In this document: positions 26,480 to 34,762 of the stretch, in pieces
Position numbering within the stretch: position 1 is the first letter of the stretch
Layout: each line of letters starts with the position of its first letter
DNA from: JAHBXL01 sp038247555
Lineage (GTDB): Bacteria > Planctomycetota > Phycisphaerae > Phycisphaerales > UBA1924
DNA: 64,000 bases
Reading direction: 5' to 3'
NCBI GenBank assembly: GCA_038247555.1
Contig: JBBRUT010000003.1
Span: 1 to 64,000, forward strand
Program-made: the position numbers and the translations under genes
The notes under the pieces: generated by a model
The model's input: only the letters and a program-made list of their open reading frames with translations
The model's database searches: none
What the model was told of the DNA's origin: nothing

Positions 26480-27463
26480 ATGACGCAGATCTCTCCCCCT
26501 CTGCCGCAGGCCGCGAAACTCGCGCTCGAACTCGAACAGCCCATTGAAGTCTCGATCGAAGAATCGGAACCGGTGGAGTATGTCTCTCCCGCGCTCCGCG
26601 TGGCGAACTTCCTTGCGATCACGCTGCCGTTTGCGGGGCTCATCGCCGCGATCGTGATGCTGTGGGGTGTGGCATTCAACTGGGTGTATCTGGCAATGTT
26701 CCTGGGTGGCTATGTGCTGACCGGGTTGGGGATCACGATCGGGTTCCACCGATACTTCACGCACAAGTCGTTCGAGGCTCCGCGAGCCGTTCAGGCTGCG
26801 CTGGGCATTCTCGGTTCGATGGCTCTGGAGGGGCCGCTGCTCACGTGGGCTGCGACCCATCGCGTGCACCACCAGCATTCCGACCGGCACGACGATCCGC
26901 ACTCGCCGCATACACATGGCGAAGGCTTCAAGGGATTCTTCCAGGGCCTTGTCCACTCGCATTTCGGATGGCTCTTCGTACGCGAGCCGAAGAACCTTGA
27001 GAAGTATGTCCCCGATCTGCAGAAGGACCCGCTGGTGCGCTTCATCAGCCGGACGTTCTTTGTGTGGACGGCCCTGGGCCTGATCATTCCGGCGATGATC
27101 GGCGGGCTTGTGACGGGGACCTGGATGGGCGTGCTGCTGGGCTTCCTCTGGGGGGGCCTGGCCCGCATCTTCCTGGTTCACCATGTCACATGGAGCGTGA
27201 ACTCGGTGTGTCACCTCTGGGGCTCGCGTCCATTCCGCAGCCACGACCACAGCCGAAACAACGCGATCTTCGGGATTCTCGCGTTCGGCGAGGGTTGGCA
27301 CAACAACCACCACGCCTTCCCCGCATCGGCACGCCACGGGCTTCGCCCTTGGCAGTTCGACAGCAGCTACATGGTCATCCGCGCGCTCGAACTCGTCGGC
27401 CTCGCGCGTGACGTTCGTGTGCCCACGCCCGAGCGGCAGGAAGCCAAACTCGCGAAGAAGTGA
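26480..27463 (+). CDS. Acyl-CoA/stearoyl-CoA-type fatty acid desaturase
   Basis: A 327-residue integral membrane di-iron enzyme that should introduce a double bond (delta-9 type) into saturated acyl chains and so tune membrane fluidity. The three histidine boxes are HRYFTH, HRVHH and HNNHH, with four hydrophobic segments arranged around them. The N-terminal 30 residues are acidic. The start is the ATG at 26480; the Shine-Dalgarno is weak. Convergent with the metal-permease operon (15-bp gap). No electron donor is adjacent. Confidence 0.92.
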   Translation: MTQISPPLPQAAKLALELEQPIEVSIEESEPVEYVSPALRVANFLAITLPFAGLIAAIVMLWGVAFNWVYLAMFLGGYVLTGLGITIGFHRYFTHKSFEAPRAVQAALGILGSMALEGPLLTWAATHRVHHQHSDRHDDPHSPHTHGEGFKGFFQGLVHSHFGWLFVREPKNLEKYVPDLQKDPLVRFISRTFFVWTALGLIIPAMIGGLVTGTWMGVLLGFLWGGLARIFLVHHVTWSVNSVCHLWGSRPFRSHDHSRNNAIFGILAFGEGWHNNHHAFPASARHGLRPWQFDSSYMVIRALELVGLARDVRVPTPERQEAKLAKK

Positions 27464-27478
27464 GCCGGTGGGACGACG

Positions 27479-28780
27479 CTACGGCGCGGGAATCTGCTTG
27501 CCGTGCGGATCGGATTGGTCGCCGATCTCGGCGGCGATCTTCGACTGGATCTCGCCGGTGAGGAAGTGCTCGATGCGTTCGGATGGCTCGTGCAGATGAT
27601 CGAGCGGGAGCGGCAGATTCTGCGAGAGGTATGACTCCCACAGGCGATGGGCCCGGATCACCCGCGAGGCCTCGTCGACCCCTCTGGCGGTCAGAGTGAG
27701 TTCACCCCCCCCTCCCCGAGACCGATCCACAAGTCCCCGCGCACGGAGCTGCATCACGGAAAGCCGCGCCCGCATGGGTGTTGCGACAGAACGGATGACC
27801 TGAGAAGAGGGGAGTGATCGGGGCGCGCCTGGCTCGCGATTCTCCTGAAGGCGGTAGAGAAGTCCGAGGATGTCCTCCCGGGCGATCCGCATTGAGAGGA
27901 GCGTGTTGCGGCCGAGCCGCGCGGCGACACCGTAACGCGGGGCGAAAAGACCGATGAAGACAAACTGCGCACCCGCCGCGACACTGATCATGCCGGCTGT
28001 TGAGGTGTTCCAGTAGATCGCCGCCAAACAACCGAAGATCGCCGCGGTGGCGCCCAGCACTCCACTGAGGATGACCATTCGTCCCAGTCGATCGGTGAGG
28101 AGCTGCGCACTTGCGCCCGGCGCCACGAGCAAGGTGATGACCAGGATCGAGCCCACCGCCTCGAAGGAGATCACGGTTGTCGCCGCGACCGCTGTGAGCA
28201 GGATGAACTGCACCACGCCGGCACTGATCCCGAGGGTTGTTGCCAGGCCGGAATCAAATGACGTGATCCGCAGTTCCTTAAACAGGACCACGATCAGCGC
28301 GATATTGCCGAGCATGAGCCCGGCCTGCCAGGGTAACGCGCGCGGAATGTCAACGCCGAACATGCGCACCGTGTCGAGCGAGACAGTTTCGAGCAGGCCG
28401 TACAGCACGCATCCCGGGTCCAGGTCCACGCTGTCGGCGACCCAGGTGATGAGCAGGACGCCGATCGCAAACAGGGTTGAGAACACGACACCCAGCGCGG
28501 CATCCTCGGGGATGCGCCCGAGCTTTCGCACACCCGTTGCCATACCGGCAGTGAGCACGCCGACCACCAGTGCACCGGCGAGCATCGCGAGTGGGTCACG
28601 TGTCCCCGTGAGAATGAAGGCCAGTGCCAGGCCCGGCAGGATGGAATGCGAGATCGCATCGCCCAGGAGTGACATCCGGCGGAGCACCAGGAAGCAGCCG
28701 ATCGTGCCGCATGCCACAGCGCAGCAGACAGCCACCGCCATCGTCCAGAAGTCAGCGGCATGGAGCGTGCTGAGCATCAT
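27479..28780 (-). CDS. Metal ABC transporter permease fused to a DtxR/MntR-type repressor (YtgCR-like)
   Basis: A 433-residue fusion. Residues ~1-275 are an ABC-3 (Mn/Fe/Zn) permease: LRRMSLLGDAISHSILPGLA, GVVFSTLFAIGVLLITW, and GSILVITLLVAPGASAQLL. Residues ~290-360 look like a winged helix (IAREDILGLLYRLQE ... MQLRARGLVD ... LTARGVDEA). Residues ~360-433 match the DtxR dimerisation/metal domain: IRAHRLWESYLSQNLPL, HEPSERIEHFLTGEI, and DPHGKQIP. A permease-repressor fusion of this kind is known from Chlamydia (YtgCR), another PVC member. I infer metal uptake coupled to metal sensing. The start ATG overlaps the upstream permease stop (ATGA). Confidence 0.9.
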   Translation of the reverse strand: MMLSTLHAADFWTMAVAVCCAVACGTIGCFLVLRRMSLLGDAISHSILPGLALAFILTGTRDPLAMLAGALVVGVLTAGMATGVRKLGRIPEDAALGVVFSTLFAIGVLLITWVADSVDLDPGCVLYGLLETVSLDTVRMFGVDIPRALPWQAGLMLGNIALIVVLFKELRITSFDSGLATTLGISAGVVQFILLTAVAATTVISFEAVGSILVITLLVAPGASAQLLTDRLGRMVILSGVLGATAAIFGCLAAIYWNTSTAGMISVAAGAQFVFIGLFAPRYGVAARLGRNTLLSMRIAREDILGLLYRLQENREPGAPRSLPSSQVIRSVATPMRARLSVMQLRARGLVDRSRGGGGELTLTARGVDEASRVIRAHRLWESYLSQNLPLPLDHLHEPSERIEHFLTGEIQSKIAAEIGDQSDPHGKQIPAP

Positions 28781-29727
28781 GGTGCTTTCATCTCCACGCG
28801 GCCGGCTCGCAATCGCGAGATCAGTCCTCGGCCTGGCGCGAAGATTGCGCTGAGCATGAACGCCGCGGCGGCGCACAGCACGATCAACGGCCCCGTCGGC
28901 CATCCTCGCGAGGCGCTCCCCGTTGGCGAGGGCAGGGTTGCGCTGAGCGCAGCGCCCATGACCGCCGCGCTCAGACCGATCAGGCCGGCCAGCAGCAGCA
29001 TGGTGCCGAGGCGGTCTGTCCAGCAGCGTGCGGCTGCACCGGGGATGATCAGGAGCGCGACGACCAGCACCACACCGACCGCGGGAAGGCCGGCGACTGT
29101 GCATGCACAGATCAGGGCCATCACCAGGAGATCGAGGGCGACGGTGGGCCAGCCCTGTGTTTGCGCAAACTCGCGATCAAAAGTCAGTGCTTTCAGTTCC
29201 TTGTAAAGCAGGAGCACGATCCCCACCACGATTACTGCCACGATCAGGATGGACCTCGCATCCGAAGCCACCATGCTCGCTGCTTTTCCAAAGATGAACC
29301 CATCGAGCCCGGCCACGGCACCTTCCGGACGATTCTGTATCAGGCTGGACCACACCACCCCGAGGCCAAAGTACGACCCGATGACAATCGCGATCGCAGC
29401 ATCTTCTTTCACTCGTGTCCAAGCCCGGATCGCCGCGACCGTGGCAGCGGCGAGCGCACCGAACACCAATGCGCCGAGCATGAACGCTGCGAAACTGCGT
29501 GATCCCACCAGGAAGAATGCGGCACAGATTCCCGGGAGCGCCGCGTGCGCGATCGCGTCTCCGAGCAGTGCGCGGCGGCGAAGCGTCGCGAAGCATCCGA
29601 CCACGCCTGCCGCGAGGCCAAGGGCTGCCACGCCCAGCAGCACCGTGCGGGTATTGGCATCCTGGAGCGACAGCAGCCGAGCGAGATCGGCCAGAAAAGT
29701 ATCGAGGGTGTTGCGATGGTCTGGCAT
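28777..29727 (-). CDS. Metal ABC transporter permease (first permease)
   Basis: A 316-residue ABC-3 family inner-membrane permease with about nine hydrophobic helices. The conserved LRRRALLGDAIAHAALPGIC and ALLIIPGAAARCWTDRL segments mark the Mn/Zn/Fe family (MntB/ZnuB/TroC type). It should form the channel with the second permease next to it. The start is ATG at 29727, 41 bp after the ATPase stop. Unlike the neighbouring permease it ends normally, shortly after the last helix. Confidence 0.92.
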   Translation of the reverse strand: MPDHRNTLDTFLADLARLLSLQDANTRTVLLGVAALGLAAGVVGCFATLRRRALLGDAIAHAALPGICAAFFLVGSRSFAAFMLGALVFGALAAATVAAIRAWTRVKEDAAIAIVIGSYFGLGVVWSSLIQNRPEGAVAGLDGFIFGKAASMVASDARSILIVAVIVVGIVLLLYKELKALTFDREFAQTQGWPTVALDLLVMALICACTVAGLPAVGVVLVVALLIIPGAAARCWTDRLGTMLLLAGLIGLSAAVMGAALSATLPSPTGSASRGWPTGPLIVLCAAAAFMLSAIFAPGRGLISRLRAGRVEMKAP

Positions 29728-29768
29728 GCTCAGTGAAGCGAGAGAAACAGAGTAAATGTGTGATGCGA

Positions 29769-30602
29769 TTATGGCGCGGCCCGCTTCACAGCCTCCGCGG
29801 CTTCGTCGAGGAGTGTCAGACGTCCCCCATAGGTTCTTTGCAGGTTCGCGTTGGTGAAGACTTCGTTCATCGGGCCTGCGGCAATGAGGCGTGTGTTCAT
29901 CAGCACGACGTGATCGAAGTATGCTTCGACGCTTTGCAGATCGTGGTGCACGGTCACCACAGTCTTTCCGACGGAGCGAAGCTGCCGCAGCACCTCGACG
30001 ATCGCCTGCTCGGTCGCTGCATCCACACCCGCGAAGGGTTCATCCATGAGGTAGAGTCGGGCATCCTGCATAAGTGCTCGCGCGAGAAACACCCGCTGCT
30101 GCTGCCCGCCGGAGAGCTGTCCGATCTGCCTGGCCGCGAAGTCGGCCATCCCCACGCGGGACAGGCATTCGATGGCGCGGGCATGCTCCGTCCGCCCCGG
30201 CCAGCGAAACCAGCCCAGCCGCCCATACGAGCCCATGAGCACCACGCCCAGCGCATCAATCGGGAAGTCCCAGTCGACCGATTCTCTCTGCGGGACGTAG
30301 CCGACAAGCTTGCGCACTTCGCGCAGGGGACGGCCGAAGATGGACACCGTACCCGAGGCGACCGGCACAAGTCCAAGGATCGCTTTGAGCAGCGTCGATT
30401 TGCCGGCTCCGTTGGGCCCGACAATGGCGACCAGTCGCTCGGCGGGAATACAGATGTCGACATCCCAGAGCACGGGCTTGCGGTGATATGCCACGGTGAC
30501 ATCGTGCACTTCCACCGCGACGGCCGCGTCGGCGCGAGCGGACGATGGTGCCGCGTTCCTGGCCGCGACTGAGACCACACTTTGGTCGGGGCCCGCTTTC
30601 AT
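29769..30602 (-). CDS. Metal ABC transporter ATP-binding protein
   Basis: A 277-residue ABC ATPase of the Mn/Zn/Fe importer class. Walker A GPNGAGKSTLLKAILGL, Q-loop YVPQRESVDWDFPI (this QR..VDWDFP is typical of MntB/TroB/YtgB), signature LSGGQQQRVFLARAL, Walker B LYLMDEPFAGVD, and the H-loop in TVHHDL. The start ATG overlaps the stop of the binding-protein gene by 4 nt (ATGA). It powers import by the two permeases downstream. Confidence 0.94.
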   Translation of the reverse strand: MKAGPDQSVVSVAARNAAPSSARADAAVAVEVHDVTVAYHRKPVLWDVDICIPAERLVAIVGPNGAGKSTLLKAILGLVPVASGTVSIFGRPLREVRKLVGYVPQRESVDWDFPIDALGVVLMGSYGRLGWFRWPGRTEHARAIECLSRVGMADFAARQIGQLSGGQQQRVFLARALMQDARLYLMDEPFAGVDAATEQAIVEVLRQLRSVGKTVVTVHHDLQSVEAYFDHVVLMNTRLIAAGPMNEVFTNANLQRTYGGRLTLLDEAAEAVKRAAP

Positions 30603-31591
30603 CGGCTGCCCGCCTCCGTGGAGGGGGCTTCGGCTGGCGGCTGCAAGGGCGTGGTGTCGCCGGGCGCAAGGGCATCCACAATCGTGCGGACGTTGTGGCG
30701 CACCATGCCGATGTAGGTGCCGGCGGTGGTTCCCCGGGGCCCCATCGCATCGCTGTAGAGTTCACCGCCCACCTTTACGCTGTGACCCCGGGCCCGGCAT
30801 CCCTCGATGAGCGCATCGATGTTCTTACGCGGCACGCTGGACTCGATGAACACTGCGGGCACCTTTCTGGTCACCAGTGTGTCCACCAGCGAGTTGACCT
30901 GCTTCAGGCTTCCCTCCGAATCGGTGGAAATGCCCTGCACCGAGAGCACCTCGATCCCGTAGGCGCGGCCGAGGTATCCAAACGCGTCGTGCGCCGTGAC
31001 GAGCACCCGTCGATCCTCGGGGATCCGGGCGAACTCCTTCTTGCACTCTTCGTGCAGCGCCCGCAGTTCAGCGATGTACTTCGTGGCGCTGGCGGTGAAT
31101 GCCGCTTTGCCCCCCGCATCACCCGCGATGAGTGCATCGCGGGTCCGTTCCACGACACTGATCCACAGTTCCACATCAAACCAGACGTGCGGGTCGTAGT
31201 GCCCATCCATCTCCGGCGGCTCGCGCAGCCGCGTTTCATCGATGGAGTCCGTCACCTGGACCGTCGACTTGCGCGAGGCAAGGCGCACCAGCACATCCGC
31301 CAGTCTGCCCTCCAGGTGCAGGCCGTTGTAGAGGATCAGGTCGGCGTCCTGCAGGGTGCGAAGGTCGCCGGGCGTGGCCTTGTAGAGATGCGGATCGACA
31401 CCGGGACCCATCAGTGCTCGCACCTCGATGCGGTCCCCGCCGATGTTTTCCGCCGCGTCGGCGATCATTCCGGTGGTTGCGACGACTTTGGTGCGCTCCC
31501 CTCTGGGGGAATCCTGCGAGCCGCAGGCCGCGGCGGCTGCGCCGACCATCAGCAGCACGATGAGTTGATACAGCGCTGTTCGCAAGGGCAT
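30599..31591 (-). CDS. Metal ABC transporter substrate-binding lipoprotein (cluster 9)
   Basis: A 330-residue lipoprotein. A signal helix (LYQLIVLLMVGAAAAAC) ends in a lipobox Cys near residue 22. The mature domain has cluster A-I metal-site motifs: VVATTGMIADAAENIGGD, GPGVDPHLYKATPGD, DPHVWFDV, TAHDAFGYLGRAYG, and FIESSVPRKNID. Ligands are expected to be three His/Glu and an Asp, as in TroA/MntA/YtgA; whether Mn, Fe or Zn is preferred cannot be decided. There is no His-rich loop of the ZnuA kind, which favours Mn/Fe. ATG at 31591 has GGAGAA eight bases upstream. First gene of the operon; the mntR gene is divergent. Confidence 0.92.
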   Translation of the reverse strand: MPLRTALYQLIVLLMVGAAAAACGSQDSPRGERTKVVATTGMIADAAENIGGDRIEVRALMGPGVDPHLYKATPGDLRTLQDADLILYNGLHLEGRLADVLVRLASRKSTVQVTDSIDETRLREPPEMDGHYDPHVWFDVELWISVVERTRDALIAGDAGGKAAFTASATKYIAELRALHEECKKEFARIPEDRRVLVTAHDAFGYLGRAYGIEVLSVQGISTDSEGSLKQVNSLVDTLVTRKVPAVFIESSVPRKNIDALIEGCRARGHSVKVGGELYSDAMGPRGTTAGTYIGMVRHNVRTIVDALAPGDTTPLQPPAEAPSTEAGSR

Positions 31592-31626
31592 GAGGCGTTC
31601 TCCGTCGGTGAGAGCCGGGGCCAGAA

Positions 31627-31646
31627 AATGTATCACAGGCTACATT
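31627..31646. promoter_or_regulatory. Candidate MntR/DtxR operator 1
   Basis: A palindrome with 6-bp arms (AATGTA / TACATT) and an 8-bp centre lies 36 bp upstream of the importer start codon. Its core TGTA-N8-TACA and the GGC before TACA are shared with operator 2. Confidence 0.6.
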
Positions 31647-31682
31647 CCAAGGATACCATCCGATGTGGCACTGGGCAACCTT

Positions 31683-31698
31683 TGTACCGTTGGCTACA
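31683..31698. promoter_or_regulatory. Candidate MntR/DtxR operator 2, overlapping the mntR -10 box
   Basis: TGTACCGTTGGCTACA has the same TGTA-N8-TACA core. Its centre is 54 bp from operator 1, and it overlaps the TACACT -10 box of mntR, so a bound repressor would block mntR transcription. Confidence 0.6.
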
Positions 31699-31700
31699 CT
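31695..31700 (+). promoter_or_regulatory. -10 box TACACT of mntR (probably leaderless)
   Basis: TACACT ends 6 nt before the ATG at 31707; no Shine-Dalgarno is present. Confidence 0.5.
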
Positions 31701-31706
31701 TCACGG

Positions 31707-32264
31707 ATGTCCGCTGACCCCGGAAGCAAGCGACAAGCCCGCATGAACGCGCCCCGCGCCGCGAAGGCGGCTGCACGCGCCCTGCCTCCACGGCCCCCGG
31801 CGGCATCCGCACGCGGGAGCGATGCCGCCCTGGCCATGTGCCACCAGCGTGCCCGCGCCGACCGGTCGGCGGAAACTGCCGAGGATTATGTTGAGCAGAT
31901 CGCGGAGCTCATCGCGACCGCCGGAGAGGCACGCGTGGTGGATCTCGCCCGGAGGATCGGTGTCACTCACGTCACGGTGGTCCGCACGATCGAGCGGCTG
32001 CAGAAGGCGGGCCTCGTCTCCAGCAAGCCGTATCGGGCGATCTTTCTGACGCAGGCCGGCAAGGACCTTGCCGAGCGGTGCCGTCGAAGGCACGAGATCG
32101 TGGTTCAGTTTCTGACCGCGCTTGGTATCTCCGATGCTGTTGCGCAGGCTGATGCCGAGGGCATCGAGCACCATGTGAGCGAAGAGACGCTCGCGGCCTT
32201 CGAAAGATTCTCCGAGCGTTCGGCGAGTCCGGGCAAGCCCGCTTCACGAATCCGCCAGCGGTAG
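31707..32264 (+). CDS. mntR: MntR-like DtxR-family transcriptional regulator
   Basis: A 185-residue regulator. An Ala/Pro/Arg-rich N-terminal ~45 residues precede a winged helix (AEDYVEQIAELIATAGEARV, RRIGVTHVTVVRTIERL, AGLVSSKPYRAIFLT) and a metal/dimer domain with RRRHEIVVQFLTALGIS and DAEGIEHHVSEET, where Asp/Glu/His ligands are expected as in E. coli MntR. It lacks the SH3-like third domain of DtxR. It should repress the divergent metal importer when metal is sufficient. The start is uncertain (ATG 31707, 31744 or 31834); the first fits the -10 position. Confidence 0.88.
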   Translation: MSADPGSKRQARMNAPRAAKAAARALPPRPPAASARGSDAALAMCHQRARADRSAETAEDYVEQIAELIATAGEARVVDLARRIGVTHVTVVRTIERLQKAGLVSSKPYRAIFLTQAGKDLAERCRRRHEIVVQFLTALGISDAVAQADAEGIEHHVSEETLAAFERFSERSASPGKPASRIRQR

Positions 32265-32320
32265 GCGGGGAGCCTCTGATGTCGGAGGCGTTGGGCGTGG
32301 CCGCGGCGATGGAAAGCGGA

Positions 32321-34681
32321 TTACCGTTCGGCCGCGATGTCGAACTTCAGCACGGCATACCCATCGATCTCAAAGTGCTCCACGACAAACTCGACTTCGC
32401 GCTCTTCGGCAAGCTCGAGCATCGCCGAATCTCGCGTGGGCGCGTGCCACGTCCAGTTCTCGATCAGCGGCGATCCGTCGGCGAGCACGCGCACACCGTC
32501 ATCCGACAGCGTGGTGATCCGCCATCGCCCCTTGCCCAGGGTCAGTCGGGCTCGCGCGATCATGCCAAACTGGTCCGCATCTGGCGCGAGCGCCTTCAGC
32601 GGGCCGGCCCATGGCTGCTCCCTGGGTCCACCATGGCCATAGTCGAAGTTGAGGGAGCTCGCCATGACGCTGAAGGTTCCAGCTTTGTCTGCAAGGGCAC
32701 GCCACGCCGCGAGGTCCTTCCGGGGGTCGGTCGCGTCGTCCCATTGGAACGCGGAGAGTTGCCACACGGCCGTGATCACGGTGCCGCGGATCGGGAGTTC
32801 CACGCCGCGGGTGCGCAGGTTGAATCGATATGGAAAGGCGCCGTTTCGGTCCCCGCTGGGCACGACTCGGACGACTCGCGGCCCTGAGTTCGCCCCGGCG
32901 GCGTTCACCGGAGTCTCGTCAAGCGTTGCGAGCGCGGTCGCCCCGCCGCCGACCACGGGCTTGAAGCCCGAGCTGAGCTTCAGATCATCACCCGCACCGA
33001 ACACCTCAAACACGTGCGCGTCAGCGCTAACGCTTCGCAGCCGAACTATGGGGGAATCATGATCCCACGGGCCCCACTCACTCATGATGATTTTGTCGCG
33101 GCCCCGGAAGTGCGCCCTCGCGCCCACCTTTCGCGGCGTTACCGATTGCAGATCATGTTTGGGTTCGATGGCAAGTGCTTTGGGCGTCCAGACAGATGCG
33201 ACCTCCACTCCTGCGGGCAATAGACGTTCGATGCCGAAGCCCGAATCGACTTTCAGAACGTTGTCCGCGAAGACCGTGCCGGTGATGTGCCCGCCCTCGC
33301 CGTCATCCCGCAGCTGCAGCGCGACCAGCGGGCGCTCGGGATGGATGCGGCCAAAGGGCTGAAGTTCATCGATCGTGAAGGTGTTCTGCGCGATGACATT
33401 GCCGGTCACGCCTTTGTAGTTGGCCTTGCCCCAGGCTTTGGTTTCAAAGTCATTGTGGGGATCCCACCAGAGATGCACGCCGCAACGGTTGTTGGTGAAC
33501 TCGTTGGCGATGATCAGGTTGGCCGCGCCGTGCTCGATGTTCACTCCGCCGCGCTCGAGGCCGTAGGCCATCCCGCCGTTTCCGATGAACTGATTGCGGG
33601 CGATGAGCGTGTCCTGCGAATAGCCGCCCCAGACCCCGCAGATGGCGTTCTCAACGAAGCGGTTGTCGATGATGCGATTGCCGAATGAAAAGGTCATCTC
33701 GAGGCCGTGTGCCGGCGCATACGAAAGGTCGTTGCCGGCGAAGAGGTTGTCGTTGCACCCCTTCCGCACGAAGTCGAAGTTCGCGGGAGCGCCCTCGCCG
33801 TTCACCGCCTCCAGACCCGCGAACCCGAAGATCCCATCCCCGCCGTGGGTGCAGGAGTTCTCGATGATCGTGTTGTTGGAGCACTGTTCGAACATCAGGA
33901 TTCCGGCCGAATCCTGCCCGCGGTTGTACCGGCCTTCGGAGTGGCCCCGCACGCAGAAGTCAAAGGCGTTGCGCTCGATCTGGGTGAATGAGGTGCGGAA
34001 CATGGCCAGGCCCCATCCCGACAGGAAGGAGCAGTCGTTGTCGTAGATCTGCCCCTGGAAGACCGAATGCAGCAGGATCCCGTTCTGCCCCCGGCGCACT
34101 CGCACGCCGGTGATTGTCGGCCGCATCGAGCGCCGAACATAGACCCCCGCGCCGTGCTGCGTTGCCCACTCGTCGTTGTCGTTGCGGTGCGGGAACAGCC
34201 AGTCGCTCGAGTCTTCCGCCTCGGGCGTCGACTTGAGTCGCTGCCGGTAGTTGTCCGAGAGGTCCGCGCTTTCGATGCTCAGCGCGTCGCAGTCGGTCGC
34301 CCAGATGCTGACTTTGTAACCATGCACGCGGGCCCCGCGGATGGTCACATCCGCCGCGCCGTCGATCCGGATCCCAATCCCGCTGTAGCGGTCCCAGGGG
34401 CCGTCGGGCGATTCCTCGGGCCGCGGCCCGCCCCAGAGTTCGGATCCCTCCTGAAAGGTGACGGTGATCCCCGAGGTGCGAATGTATATCACGCCGTTTG
34501 CATCGGTATCCGCGATCGTGACGCCGGGCGGAACCTCCACGATGCACGACTGGGTGATCTCGGTGTTGTCGGCGGTGACCCGAACGACGGGCAGCTTGCT
34601 TGGTGTCGCGGGGTTTGCCCCGGCTCCCGCCATCGCTACCCACAAAGCGCCAGTTCCGCCGACAATCTGGGCAAGGTTCAT
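32321..34681 (-). CDS. Parallel beta-helix repeat protein with C-terminal PA14-like domain
   Basis: A 786-residue, probably exported protein. The N-terminus MNLAQIVGGTGALWVAMAGA is a weak signal peptide. Residues ~90-480 form a right-handed parallel beta-helix with repeated N-x-(I/F)-x-x-N ladders (NNTIIENSCTHGGDGIFGF, GNRIIDNRFVENAICGVWGG, ANLIIANEFTNNRCGVHLW), as in NosD/pectate-lyase-like proteins. The C-terminal ~130 residues (ARLTLGKGRWRITTLSDDG, VRVLADGSPLIENW, VEHFEIDGYAVLKFD) match PA14. Polysaccharide or glycan binding/processing is likely; no catalytic residues were assigned. A long in-frame extension upstream is antisense to the next gene and was rejected. Start ATG 34681. Confidence 0.85.
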   Translation of the reverse strand: MNLAQIVGGTGALWVAMAGAGANPATPSKLPVVRVTADNTEITQSCIVEVPPGVTIADTDANGVIYIRTSGITVTFQEGSELWGGPRPEESPDGPWDRYSGIGIRIDGAADVTIRGARVHGYKVSIWATDCDALSIESADLSDNYRQRLKSTPEAEDSSDWLFPHRNDNDEWATQHGAGVYVRRSMRPTITGVRVRRGQNGILLHSVFQGQIYDNDCSFLSGWGLAMFRTSFTQIERNAFDFCVRGHSEGRYNRGQDSAGILMFEQCSNNTIIENSCTHGGDGIFGFAGLEAVNGEGAPANFDFVRKGCNDNLFAGNDLSYAPAHGLEMTFSFGNRIIDNRFVENAICGVWGGYSQDTLIARNQFIGNGGMAYGLERGGVNIEHGAANLIIANEFTNNRCGVHLWWDPHNDFETKAWGKANYKGVTGNVIAQNTFTIDELQPFGRIHPERPLVALQLRDDGEGGHITGTVFADNVLKVDSGFGIERLLPAGVEVASVWTPKALAIEPKHDLQSVTPRKVGARAHFRGRDKIIMSEWGPWDHDSPIVRLRSVSADAHVFEVFGAGDDLKLSSGFKPVVGGGATALATLDETPVNAAGANSGPRVVRVVPSGDRNGAFPYRFNLRTRGVELPIRGTVITAVWQLSAFQWDDATDPRKDLAAWRALADKAGTFSVMASSLNFDYGHGGPREQPWAGPLKALAPDADQFGMIARARLTLGKGRWRITTLSDDGVRVLADGSPLIENWTWHAPTRDSAMLELAEEREVEFVVEHFEIDGYAVLKFDIAAER

Positions 34682-34688
34682 AGTCCCC

Positions 34689-34694
34689 ACTGTA
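34689..34694 (-). promoter_or_regulatory. -10 box TACAGT, beta-helix gene (probably leaderless)
   Basis: On the minus strand TACAGT ends 7 nt before the ATG at 34681. No Shine-Dalgarno is present. Confidence 0.45.
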
Positions 34695-34762
34695 CCGCCT
34701 TGCGGCCGGGAGGGGGCATGTCGCGGCAGGTTCTCCTGTTCGGCGATATGCTCTCGCATCCC

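Noticed and set aside
27464..32264. Metal importer locus as a horizontally acquired island
   Set aside because: Base composition and codon use look like the neighbours, and no integrase, tRNA or flanking repeat is present.
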